A stretch of DNA of 64,000 nt from NCBI RefSeq assembly GCF_041053105.1, contig NZ_CP163444.1, positions 7,286,501-7,350,500 on the forward strand, given 5' to 3'. Source of the DNA: Streptomyces sp. R44 (GTDB lineage Bacteria > Actinomycetota > Actinomycetes > Streptomycetales > Streptomycetaceae). Position numbers and translations under genes: made by a program. Each line of letters opens with the position of its first letter. The first letter of the stretch is position 1. The notes under the pieces were generated by a model, which saw only the letters and a program-made list of their open reading frames with translations, was not told where the DNA came from and did no database searches. Positions 42,213-50,173 of this stretch are shown piece by piece.

Positions 42213-42385
42213 GTGGTGGAACGTCATCGGCCGCAGCCACGAGGACATCGCCGAGGCCCGCGAGGAGTGGGAGAAGGCCTCCGACCGCTTCGGCGAGGTC
42301 GAGGGCTACCCCGGCGACCGCCTCCCGGCCCCGGCCCTGCCCAACGCCCGGATCGCACCCCGCAGGAACCCCGCGCGTCGCTGAC
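42213..42385 (+). pseudogene. Duplicated pirin 3' fragment (right copy)
   Basis: The fragment encodes the last 56 residues of pirin in frame (WWNVIGRSHEDIAEAREEWE onward to NPARR and stop), preceded directly by an in-frame TAG, so it cannot be expressed as pirin. One residue differs (Phe to Val). The GNAT gene follows 52 bases later, which is probably the ancestral pirin-GNAT spacing. Confidence 0.92.
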
Positions 42386-42437
42386 GCGCGGCCGCTCACC
42401 GCTTCCGACCCTCACCTCTCAGCGAAAGGCACCTCCC

Positions 42438-42782
42438 ATGACCGAGCAGACCGCCACCGCCCCCGTCGTCCGGCGCGTGGACGCCCGCCACCGGTACGAG
42501 ATCCTCGTCGACGGCGAGCGCGCCGGCCTGACCGCCTACCGCGACCGCGACGACCGGCGCGTCTTCTTCCACACCGAGGTCGACGACGCCTACGCGGGCC
42601 AGGGCCTGGCCGCGATCCTCGTCGAGCAGGCCCTCACCGACGTCCGCGCCTCCGGGATGCGCATCGTCCCCGTCTGCCCCTACGTGGCGAAGTTCCTGAA
42701 GAAGCACGAGGAGTTCGCCGACATCACCGACCCGGTGACGCCCGAGATCCGCGAGTGGCTCGACGGACAGCTGCGGCGCTGA
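42438..42782 (+). CDS. YjdJ/Gcn5-related N-acetyltransferase-like protein
   Basis: The 114-residue protein of the short GNAT class (YjdJ/Gtn type) has GERAGLTAYRDRDDRRVFFH, then the acetyl-CoA loop region VDDAYAGQGLAAILVEQAL and IVPVCPYVAKFLKKH. The VCPYV...F..H pattern is characteristic of this subfamily. It is cytosolic and its substrate is unknown. AAAGG precedes the ATG. The 3-kb insertion now separates it from the intact pirin gene, so its original transcript may have been cut; expression must start near or within the element. Confidence 0.88.
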   Translation: MTEQTATAPVVRRVDARHRYEILVDGERAGLTAYRDRDDRRVFFHTEVDDAYAGQGLAAILVEQALTDVRASGMRIVPVCPYVAKFLKKHEEFADITDPVTPEIREWLDGQLRR

Positions 42783-43171
42783 CCACTCCCCGGAGCGGGC
42801 ACCCGTCAACACGACGCACGCGGAGGCGAACGCTTCCCCCGGATGGCCAGGAGCGCGCGGCCGGGTCCGTGCGCCCCCTGGGCCGGAGGGCCGAACGGGC
42901 GACCGAACAGGCGGGCCCGCCGCGCTTCTCTGGCCGACTCTCGATCGGTTGGCCGGAAGCATGCTGGTCATCGAGTTAAACATCGTTTCGAGCAAGATCA
43001 CTGCAAGGAGGTAATGCCCTCGGACTCTTCGAGCGAGGCGGGCTCGGCGGCCGTTACTGTCCTCACCGAGATCTGGACGGATTCCAGGATCTTCGCCCCC
43101 TTCATCTTCTTTCACCGGCTTTCAGCGTGCTCGTGCGCCGATCGCCGCCTTTGCGAAAGAGAGCTCGCTCG
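42783..43171. other. 389-base spacer upstream of the encapsulin gene
   Basis: No well-supported gene. The sequence from about 42955 is AT-richer (GAGTTAAACATCG) and holds a very strong AAGGAGGT (43004-43011) two bases before an ATG at 43014. That ATG opens a 53-codon frame whose TGA overlaps the encapsulin ATG (ATGA). Its third-position GC is near 75%, lower than real genes here, so it is more likely leader sequence than a protein, but translational coupling is possible. Confidence 0.4.
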
Positions 43172-44584
43172 ATGACCGTTGACGACCGCCCGGACGTACA
43201 GCTGGAGCCGCCCCGGCAGTCCAGTCTGAGCACCGCGGCCGCCCGCAACCTCGCCACCACGACCAAGTCCGCCCCGCAGATGCAGGAGATCAGCTCCCGC
43301 TGGCTGCTGCGGATGCTCCCCTGGGTGGAGACCAAGGGCGGCGCCTACCGGGTCAACCGCCGGCTCAGCTACACGGTCGGCGACGGACGCATCGAGTTCG
43401 TCCAGGACGGCTCCCGCGTCCGCGTCATCCCCCGCGAACTCGGCGAACTCGCCCTGCTGCGCGGCTTCGAGGACGTCGACGTGCTGAACGCCCTCGCCGA
43501 CCGGTGCGTCCAGCGCGACTTCAGCGCCGGTGAGGTGCTCGTCCAGCGCGGCGCTCCCGCCGACCAGATCCATCTGATCGCCCACGGCCGCGTCAACCAG
43601 ACCTCCGTCGGCAAGTACGGCGACGAGGTCGCGGTCGCCACGCTCGCCGACGGCGACCGCTTCGGTGAGAACGCCCTCCTCGACGGCGACGCCGGCTGGG
43701 ACTACACCGCGACCGCCGAGACCTCCGGCACCCTGCTGACCCTCTCCCGCGCCGACTTCGCGAACATCCTCAACTCGGCGCCGAGCCTCCAGACCCACAT
43801 CCGGGACTTCAGCTCGCTGCCGGACCAGCGGCAGAACAAGTACGGCGAGGCCGAGATCGCGATGTCGGCCGGCCACAAGGGCGAGGCCGACATCCCCGGC
43901 GCCTTCGTGGACTACGAGCTCAAGCCGCGCGAGTACGAACTCTCCGTCGCCCAGACCGTCCTCAAGGTCCACACCCGGGTCGCCGACCTCTACAACGGGC
44001 CGATGAACCAGACGGAGGAGCAGCTCAGGCTCACCATCGAGGCGCTGCGCGAGCGCCAGGAGCACGAGCTCATCAACAACCCGGAGTTCGGCCTGCTCCC
44101 CAACGCCGACTTCAAGCAGCGGATCCAGCCGCACTCCGGTCCGCCCACCCCGGACGACCTCGACGAGCTGCTCTGCCGTCGCCGCAGCACCAAGCTCTTC
44201 CTCGCCCACCCCCGGACGATCGCGGCGATCGGACGCGAGTGGAACCGGGCCGGGCTCTACCCGGACACCGTCGAGCTCCACGGGCACCGGGTGCCGGCCT
44301 GGCGCGGGGTCCCGATCCTTCCCTGCAACAAGATCCCCATCAGCAAGGAGAACACCAGCTCGATCCTCGCGATGCGTCTCGGCGAGGACAACCAGGGCGT
44401 CATCGGTCTGCGCCAGACCGGTCTCCCCGAGGAGTACGAGCCGGGCCTGTCCGTGCGGTTCATGGGCATCAGCGAGCAGGCGATCATGTCGTACCTCGTC
44501 ACGACGTACTACTCCGCCGCCGTCCTGGTCCCGAACGCGCTCGGCGTACTGGAGAACGTGCAGATCGCGCGCAGGCGCGACTAG
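43172..44584 (+). CDS. eshA: Family 2B encapsulin shell protein (EshA-like) with cNMP-type domain
   Basis: The 470-residue protein has the HK97-type encapsulin fold interrupted by a cyclic-nucleotide-binding-like domain at about residues 95-215 ([50 protein letters not shown]). Shell parts include [19 protein letters not shown] at the N-terminus and [38 protein letters not shown] and [20 protein letters not shown] at the C-terminus. Homologues build nanocompartments that package terpene cyclases. In the cNMP cassette the phosphate-binding Arg after FGE is missing ([17 protein letters not shown]), so ligand binding may be weak. The 2-MIB synthase gene follows at 98 bases. GAAAGAGAG precedes the ATG. 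Confidence 0.93.
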   Translation: MTVDDRPDVQLEPPRQSSLSTAAARNLATTTKSAPQMQEISSRWLLRMLPWVETKGGAYRVNRRLSYTVGDGRIEFVQDGSRVRVIPRELGELALLRGFEDVDVLNALADRCVQRDFSAGEVLVQRGAPADQIHLIAHGRVNQTSVGKYGDEVAVATLADGDRFGENALLDGDAGWDYTATAETSGTLLTLSRADFANILNSAPSLQTHIRDFSSLPDQRQNKYGEAEIAMSAGHKGEADIPGAFVDYELKPREYELSVAQTVLKVHTRVADLYNGPMNQTEEQLRLTIEALRERQEHELINNPEFGLLPNADFKQRIQPHSGPPTPDDLDELLCRRRSTKLFLAHPRTIAAIGREWNRAGLYPDTVELHGHRVPAWRGVPILPCNKIPISKENTSSILAMRLGEDNQGVIGLRQTGLPEEYEPGLSVRFMGISEQAIMSYLVTTYYSAAVLVPNALGVLENVQIARRRD

Positions 44585-44682
44585 GGCCCCCTCCCCGCAG
44601 GCCACCCCCACCCGGACCAGCCGGGCCGGGCCCGCGTGCCCGGAATCCGGGACGGCCCACCCACCTCTCCAAGGAGTCACGG

Positions 44683-46050
44683 ATGCCCGATCCCGGGCTT
44701 TCCCCTCTGCAGTCCAGCCTGCCCGGCGCCGCGGCCTCGTTCACCGCACGGGTCCTCGCCGACGCGGCGGCCCACGGCCACGCCGTACCCCACCTCCCCG
44801 TCGAAGCGCCGGCCCTCCCCACGGCCCCCCACCCGGAAGCTCCGGCCGCGGCACCTGCCGGGATCCCCGCCGGGATTCCCGCCGGGCCGCCCACCGGGCT
44901 TTCCGCCGCGGCTCCCTCCGCGGCTCCCGCGGTCGCCCCCGTCGCCGAGGCCCCGTCGGCCCCGCCCGACCCGGGCTGGGTGCCGCGCGGTCCCCGCGGG
45001 CTCGGTACGGCAGGGCTGTCCCTCATGCCGCGTACGGAGCCCCCGGTGGCGCCCGTCGCGGCGCCGGCGGACGCCCTGATCATCCCGGGTCTCTACTGGC
45101 ATCCGGTGCCCGAGCCCGACCCGGTGCGGGTGGAGGAGGTCAGCCTCCGCATCAAGTCATGGGCGGTCGACGAGGTCCAGCTGTTCCCCGAGGACTGGGA
45201 GGGCCAGTTCGACGGGTTCTCCGTCGGGCGCTACATGGTCGCCTGCCACCCGGACGCCCCGACCGTCGACCACCTGATGATCGCCACCCGGCTGATGGTC
45301 GCCGAGAACGCGGTCGACGACATCTACTGCGAGGACCACGGCGGCTCGCCCATCGGCCTGGGCGGACGCCTCCTCCTCGCGCACACCGCCCTGGACCCGC
45401 TGCACTCGACGGCGGAGTACCAGCCGGCGTGGGCGGAGTCGCTCCACGCGGACGCGCCGCGGCGCGCCTACCGCTCCGCCATGGACTACTTCGTCCGGCA
45501 GGCGACCCCGTCCCAGGCCGACCGGTTCCGGCACGACATGGCCCGGCTGCACCTGGGCTACCTCGCCGAGGGCGCGTGGGCCGAGACGGACCACACGCCA
45601 GAGGTGTGGGAGTACCTGGCGATGCGGCAGTTCAACAACTTCCGGCCGTGTCCCACGATCACTGACACCGTCGGCGGCTACGAACTCCCCGCCGATCTGC
45701 ACGCCCAGCCGGCGATGCAGCGGCTTCTGGCGCTCGCCGGCAACGCCAGCACCATCGTCAACGACCTGTACTCGTACACGAAGGAACTCGCCAGCCCCGG
45801 CCGGCACTTGAACCTGCCCGTGGTGATCGCCGACCGGGAGTCCCTCTCGGAGAAGGACGCGTACCTGAAGGCGGTCGAGGTCCACAACGAGATCATGCGC
45901 GACTTCGAGGCCGCGTCCGCCGAACTGGCCGTCGTCTGCCCCGTCCCGAGCGTGCTCCGCTTCCTGAAGGGAGTGGCCGTGTGGGTCGACGGCAACCACT
46001 ACTGGCACCAGACCAATACGTACCGCTACAGCCTGCCCGATTTCTGGTAA
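44683..46050 (+). CDS. 2-methylisoborneol synthase (class I terpene cyclase)
   Basis: The 455-residue cyclase converts 2-methyl-GPP to 2-methylisoborneol, the earthy odorant. The first ~125 residues are Ala/Pro-rich and disordered, with GIPAGIPAGPP repeats and a GPRGLGTAGLSLM segment that probably serves as the encapsulin cargo-loading region. The cyclase domain has the Mg-binding DDIYCED at about 212-218 and the NSE-type NDLYSYTKE near 360, plus ...WHQTNTYRYSLPDFW at the end. AAGGAG stands six bases before the ATG. The methyltransferase gene starts 15 bases after the stop, so shell, cyclase and methyltransferase form one operon. Confidence 0.95.
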   Translation: MPDPGLSPLQSSLPGAAASFTARVLADAAAHGHAVPHLPVEAPALPTAPHPEAPAAAPAGIPAGIPAGPPTGLSAAAPSAAPAVAPVAEAPSAPPDPGWVPRGPRGLGTAGLSLMPRTEPPVAPVAAPADALIIPGLYWHPVPEPDPVRVEEVSLRIKSWAVDEVQLFPEDWEGQFDGFSVGRYMVACHPDAPTVDHLMIATRLMVAENAVDDIYCEDHGGSPIGLGGRLLLAHTALDPLHSTAEYQPAWAESLHADAPRRAYRSAMDYFVRQATPSQADRFRHDMARLHLGYLAEGAWAETDHTPEVWEYLAMRQFNNFRPCPTITDTVGGYELPADLHAQPAMQRLLALAGNASTIVNDLYSYTKELASPGRHLNLPVVIADRESLSEKDAYLKAVEVHNEIMRDFEAASAELAVVCPVPSVLRFLKGVAVWVDGNHYWHQTNTYRYSLPDFW

Positions 46051-46065
46051 GAACGGATTTCATCT

Positions 46066-46950
46066 GTGACCAACACCGAGCTCCCCACCGTCAACGGCAC
46101 CACCGCGTTCGTTCCCGGCCCGGCGACGCCGTACCAGGGAGACATCGCCCGTTACTGGAACGCCGAGGCCAGGCCCGTGAACCTGCGCCTCGGTGACGTC
46201 GACGGGCTGTACCACCACCACTACGGCATCGGCGCCGTCGACCACGCCGCCCTCGGGGACGTCGAGGACAGCGAGTACGAGAAGAAGCTGATCACCGAGC
46301 TGCACCGTCTGGAGTCGGCGCAGGCCGAGGTCCTCCTGGACCACCTCGGCGCGATCGGCAGCGAGGACACCCTCGTCGACGCGGGCTGCGGCCGCGGCGG
46401 TTCGAGCGTCATGGCCCACCAGCGCTTCGGCTGCAAGGTCGAGGGCGTCACCCTCTCCTCCACGCAGGCCGAGTTCGGCAACAGGCGGGCCAAGGAGCTG
46501 GGCATCGACGACCACGTCCACGCCCAGGTGTGCAACATGCTCGACACCCCCTTCGAGAAGGGCAGCATCGCCGGCTCGTGGAACAACGAGTCGAGCATGT
46601 ACGTCGACCTGGACGACCTGTTCGCCGAGCACTCCCGGTTCCTGAAGGTCGGCGGCCGCTACGTGACCATCACCGGCTGCTGGAACCCGAAGTACGGCCA
46701 GCCCTCGAAGTGGGTCTCGCAGATCAACGCGCACTTCGAGTGCAACATCCACTCGCGCCGTGAGTACCTGAAGGCGATGGCCGACAACCGCCTCGTCCCG
46801 CAGACCGTCATCGACCTGACGCCGGACACCCTGCCCTACTGGGAGCTGCGGGCCACCTCGTCGCTGGTCACCGGCATCGAGGAGGCGTTCATCGAGTCGT
46901 ACAAGGACGGCTCCTTCCAGTACGTCCTGATCGCGGCCGACCGCGTCTGA
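46066..46950 (+). CDS. gppmt: Geranyl diphosphate 2-C-methyltransferase
   Basis: The 294-residue SAM-dependent enzyme methylates GPP at C2, giving the unusual C11 substrate for the cyclase. Motif I is TLVDAGCGRGGSSVMAHQRF at about residue 102, then GCKVEGVTLSSTQAEFGNRR. The substrate-binding part includes MLDTPFEKGSIAGSWNNES and TITGCWNPKYGQPSKW. The N-terminal RYWNAEARPVNLRLGDVDGL is typical of this family and of related Cfa-like methyltransferases. It begins with GTG 46066 without a strong ribosome site, consistent with coupling to the preceding gene. A bidirectional terminator follows. Confidence 0.95.
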   Translation: MTNTELPTVNGTTAFVPGPATPYQGDIARYWNAEARPVNLRLGDVDGLYHHHYGIGAVDHAALGDVEDSEYEKKLITELHRLESAQAEVLLDHLGAIGSEDTLVDAGCGRGGSSVMAHQRFGCKVEGVTLSSTQAEFGNRRAKELGIDDHVHAQVCNMLDTPFEKGSIAGSWNNESSMYVDLDDLFAEHSRFLKVGGRYVTITGCWNPKYGQPSKWVSQINAHFECNIHSRREYLKAMADNRLVPQTVIDLTPDTLPYWELRATSSLVTGIEEAFIESYKDGSFQYVLIAADRV

Positions 46951-46968
46951 CCCGACGGCGGTACGGAA

Positions 46969-47004
46969 GAGGGGCGGGCCCGTCGTCCGACGGGCCCGCC
47001 CCTC
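46969..47004. terminator. Bidirectional terminator after the 2-MIB operon
   Basis: A perfect 17-bp stem (46969-46985 with 46988-47004) around a 2-base turn ends the methyltransferase transcript, and also the convergent MFS gene whose stop lies four bases away. Confidence 0.85.
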
Positions 47005-47007
47005 TCG

Positions 47008-48519
47008 TCATGCCGCTGCCGTCTCCTTGTCGGAGGTCTCGGAGGTCTCGGCGACCTCGGCGGCCGGTGCGCTCACCCGCTCGGTACGGGGCGCCTGGCC
47101 GGTCCGCAGGCCGAGCCGGGCGATGACCGCGACCAGCGCGAAGGCGGCGGCGCCGATCCAGAAGGTGAGGGTGAAGCCGGACTCGGCCGGCAGGGCCGGG
47201 ACGCCGGCGGGCAGGTGCTCGATCGTCTGCGAGGCCAGGATCGTGGTGACCACGGCGCTGCCGACGGCGCTGCCGGTGGAGCGGGAGATCGAGTTGATGC
47301 CGTTGGCGATGCCGCTCTGGTGGTGCGGGACGCTCGCCATGATGACGGCGGGCATGGCCGCGTAGCCGAAGCTGACGGCCGCGCCGACGATCACGCCGGC
47401 GCCGATCACCGAGGCGGTGTGGCCGTGGTCCAGGGCGAGCCAGCCGAAGCCGACGGCGCCGAGGGCGGCGGCCAGGGTGAGTGCCGTGCGCGGGCCGCGG
47501 TGGCGGACGAGCCGGCCGCCGATCGGCGAGGCGAGCAGGGAGACGATCGCGCCGGGCAGCAGGAACTCGACGGAGGCCCGCAGGATCGACGCGCCGAAGC
47601 CGTAGCCGGTGAGGGCCTCGGGCATCTGGACGAGGTAGGAGACGCCCAGGAAGTTCGCGAACATGCCGAAGCCGACGAGGATGCCGGCCAGGTTGGCCAT
47701 GAGGACCGGCCGGTGCACGAACATCCGCATGTCGACGAGGGGCTCGCGGACCTTGAGCTCGGTGAAGACCCAGACGACGGTCATGACGGCCGCGGCGGCG
47801 AAGCTGCCCAGGGTGCGGCCGGAGGTCCAGCCCCACTCGTGGCCCTGCGAGATGGGCAGCAGGAGCAGCAGCAGGGTGGCGCCGAGGGTGAGCGCGCCGA
47901 GGAAGTCGGTGCGGCCGCCGGTCTTGTGGCGGGTCGCGGGGACCAGGAACACGACGGCGAGCAGGGCGATCGCGGCGAAGCCGGTGGCCATCCAGAAGGC
48001 GCTGCGGTAGTCGGCGTCGGAGCCGGAGGTGAGCAGTCCCGTGGCGACGAGCGCGAGACCGCTGCCGAACGCGAGGGTGCCGCTGACCAGGGACATCGCG
48101 CCGGGAAGCTTCTGCGGGCGGACCTCCTCGCGCAGCACGGACAGCGCCAGCGGGAAGATCGCGGTGGCGGCGCCCTGGAGGACGCGGCCGAGGATCAGCA
48201 GGGGCAGTGAGGTCGCCAGGGCGGCGACGACGGAGCCGGCGACCATGACGCCGAGGACGGCGACGAGGGTCGGCTTCTTGCCGTGCTGGTCGCCGAAGCG
48301 GCCGAGCAGCGGGGTGAAGACGGCGGCGGAGAGGAGGGTGGCGGTGGTGACCCAGCTGACGTTGGCGGCCGAGGTGCCCAGGTCGGCGCGGATGAGGCCC
48401 AGGATCGGGACCGGCAGGGTCTGCATCATCGACACGACCATGGCGGCGAGGCTCAGCGCGAAGACGACGAGCGTCTCGCGCCGGGGGTCGGCGGCGGGCG
48501 GGGTGGTCTCGTGACTCAT
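47008..48519 (-). CDS. DHA2-type MFS drug exporter
   Basis: The 503-residue membrane protein has about 14 helices and DHA2 motifs: LLGRFGDQHGKKPTLV (motif A), the motif C-like GSGLALVATGLL, and an Asp/Glu-poor N-terminus with LVVFALSLAAMVVSMMQTLP. The family exports cationic drugs, antiseptics or endogenous antibiotics by proton antiport. The C-terminal tail is Glu/Ser/Thr-rich and soluble. GAAGG lies ten bases upstream of the ATG. The divergent MarR gene and four operators in the 155-base intergenic region mark it as the regulated target. Substrates are unknown. Confidence 0.92.
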   Translation of the reverse strand: MSHETTPPAADPRRETLVVFALSLAAMVVSMMQTLPVPILGLIRADLGTSAANVSWVTTATLLSAAVFTPLLGRFGDQHGKKPTLVAVLGVMVAGSVVAALATSLPLLILGRVLQGAATAIFPLALSVLREEVRPQKLPGAMSLVSGTLAFGSGLALVATGLLTSGSDADYRSAFWMATGFAAIALLAVVFLVPATRHKTGGRTDFLGALTLGATLLLLLLPISQGHEWGWTSGRTLGSFAAAAVMTVVWVFTELKVREPLVDMRMFVHRPVLMANLAGILVGFGMFANFLGVSYLVQMPEALTGYGFGASILRASVEFLLPGAIVSLLASPIGGRLVRHRGPRTALTLAAALGAVGFGWLALDHGHTASVIGAGVIVGAAVSFGYAAMPAVIMASVPHHQSGIANGINSISRSTGSAVGSAVVTTILASQTIEHLPAGVPALPAESGFTLTFWIGAAAFALVAVIARLGLRTGQAPRTERVSAPAAEVAETSETSDKETAAA

Positions 48520-48556
48520 GTGTGGGGACCTTCTCGGTGCTTCACGTCGTAGATGT

Positions 48557-48652
48557 TTGATGTCATCAAGTAATACGACGACGGTAGGCCCCGATACTTG
48601 AGGAGGTCAAGTGAATGCTTGAGGTCCTTAAGTAAACAATTGATAATGTCAA
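48557..48652. promoter_or_regulatory. Four phased MarR-type operators with divergent promoters
   Basis: Four copies of TTGA-N5-TCAA stand at 48557-48569, 48598-48610, 48619-48631 (right arm TTAA) and 48640-48652. Their centres are 41, 21 and 21 bp apart, so they face the same side of the helix. The last overlaps the -35 (TTGATA, 48640-48645) of a leaderless promoter for the MarR gene (-10 TACGCT, 48663-48668, 17-bp spacer). The second overlaps the -35 (TTGACC, minus strand 48610-48605) of the MFS promoter, whose -10 is TACCGT (48586-48581, 18-bp spacer). Confidence 0.82.
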
Positions 48653-48674
48653 GGATCGTGAGTACGCTCGAACC

Positions 48675-49118
48675 ATGAGCGCGACGACCCCCGAGACGAC
48701 GCCCACCAAGCTCCAGCTGCTTGAGCTCCTCGCCGCCATCGGCACGGCCCAGTGGCGCGACTTCGCCGCGGCCGCGGCCCACCACGGGCTGACGTCCACG
48801 CAGGCCAAGGTGCTCGCCCAGCTGAACGGCCCGCTGCCGATGCGGGCCCTCGCGACCCTGCTCGTCTGCGACGCGTCGAACGTCACCGGGATCGTCGACC
48901 GCCTGGAGGGGCGCGGCCTGGTGCGCCGTGAGGCCGACGCCTCCGACCGGCGCGTGAAGAACGTCGTCGCGACCGACGAGGGCCGGGAGGTCATCCGGCG
49001 GGTCCGCGAGGAGATGCAGGCGACCCACGGCGCCCTCGACACGCTCGGCGCGGAGGACAGCGCCACCCTGTACGCCCTGCTCGCGCGGCTGCGGCCGGGC
49101 ATGGAGAAGAACGCCTGA
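48675..49118 (+). CDS. MarR-family transcriptional regulator
   Basis: The 147-residue winged-helix protein is of the MarR type. The recognition region is LPMRALATLLVCDASNVTGI, followed by the wing DRLEGRGLVRREADASDRRVKN, which includes the family's DxRxxxV signature. Helices at both ends (LLELLAAIGTAQWRDFAAAA; MQATHGALDTLGAEDS) form the dimer. It is likely the repressor of the divergent MFS exporter, acting through TTGA-N5-TCAA sites that also cover its own promoter. No Shine-Dalgarno precedes the ATG; a -10 six bases away implies a leaderless message. The inducer is unknown. Confidence 0.93.
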   Translation: MSATTPETTPTKLQLLELLAAIGTAQWRDFAAAAAHHGLTSTQAKVLAQLNGPLPMRALATLLVCDASNVTGIVDRLEGRGLVRREADASDRRVKNVVATDEGREVIRRVREEMQATHGALDTLGAEDSATLYALLARLRPGMEKNA

Positions 49119-49150
49119 CGGGAGACCCCGCCAGGCGTCCGTGAAAAGCC

Positions 49151-50173
49151 TCAGTCCCGGCGTTCCCCGAAGACCCTCAGGATCTCCTCGGCCGCCAGCG
49201 TCGCCGTCAGCTCGCCGTCCCTGACCCGCCGCTCCAGGGAGGGCGTGACGTCCTGGACCGCCGGGTCGGCGCTCAGCCGCCGCAGCAGCTCCTCGCGGAC
49301 CATCGTCCAGGTCCAGTCGACCTGCTGGTCCTGCCGCTTGGCCGTGAGGCGGCCGGTCGAGTCGAGGAGCGCCCGGTGCTGCCGCAGCCGCTCCCAGACC
49401 TCGTCGAGCCCCGCCGACTCCCGGGCGCTGCAGCTCAGGACCGGCGGCGTCCAGATCGCGTCGGCGAGTGGGGTCTCCCCTGCTCGAACGGAGTTGAGAG
49501 CTTGGGGATGCATGAGCCGCAGTGCGCCCGCCAGCTCCCGCGCGGCGGCACGGGCGTCGCGCTCGTGCGGGCCGTCCGCCTTGTTGACGGCGACCACGTC
49601 GGCCAGCTCCAGTACGCCCTTCTTGATGCCCTGGAGCTGATCGCCCGTACGGGCCAGGGTGAGCAGCAGGAACGAGTCGACCATGTTCGCGACGGCGGTC
49701 TCGGACTGGCCGACGCCCACCGTCTCCACGAGCACCACGTCGTACCCCGCGGCCTCCATCACCACCATCGACTCCCGCGTCGCCTTCGCGACCCCGCCGA
49801 GCGTGCCGGCGCTGGGGGAGGGGCGGACGAAGGCCGCCGGGTCGACGGCGAGCCGCTCCATCCGGGTCTTGTCGCCGAGGATGGAGCCGCCGGTACGGGT
49901 CGACGACGGGTCGACGGCGAGCACCGCCACCCGGTGGCCGAGCCCGGTGAGCATCGTCCCGAACGCGTCGATGAAGGTCGACTTGCCGACCCCGGGCACC
50001 CCGCTGATCCCGATCCGCACCGCCTTTCCGCTGTGCGGCAGGAGCTCGGTGAGGAGCTCCTGCGCCAGCGCACGGTGCTGGGGGCGGGTCGACTCGACGA
50101 GGGTGATCGCGCGGGCGATCACCGCCCGCTTCCCGTCGAGCACGCCCTTCACATACGTGTCGAGACCGATCAC
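49151..50173 (-). CDS. meaB: Methylmalonyl-CoA mutase-associated GTPase MeaB
   Basis: The 340-residue G3E P-loop GTPase protects and reloads the B12 cofactor of methylmalonyl-CoA mutase. P-loop GVPGVGKST lies near residue 57. [21 protein letters not shown] and [12 protein letters not shown] (Walker B/switch) and the base-specifying VNKADG are all present. The C-terminus has the dimerisation arm [17 protein letters not shown] 50173 overlaps the mutB stop by four bases (GTGA), so translation is coupled. Expected in the cytosol in complex with the mutase. Confidence 0.96.
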   Translation of the reverse strand: MIGLDTYVKGVLDGKRAVIARAITLVESTRPQHRALAQELLTELLPHSGKAVRIGISGVPGVGKSTFIDAFGTMLTGLGHRVAVLAVDPSSTRTGGSILGDKTRMERLAVDPAAFVRPSPSAGTLGGVAKATRESMVVMEAAGYDVVLVETVGVGQSETAVANMVDSFLLLTLARTGDQLQGIKKGVLELADVVAVNKADGPHERDARAAARELAGALRLMHPQALNSVRAGETPLADAIWTPPVLSCSARESAGLDEVWERLRQHRALLDSTGRLTAKRQDQQVDWTWTMVREELLRRLSADPAVQDVTPSLERRVRDGELTATLAAEEILRVFGERRD

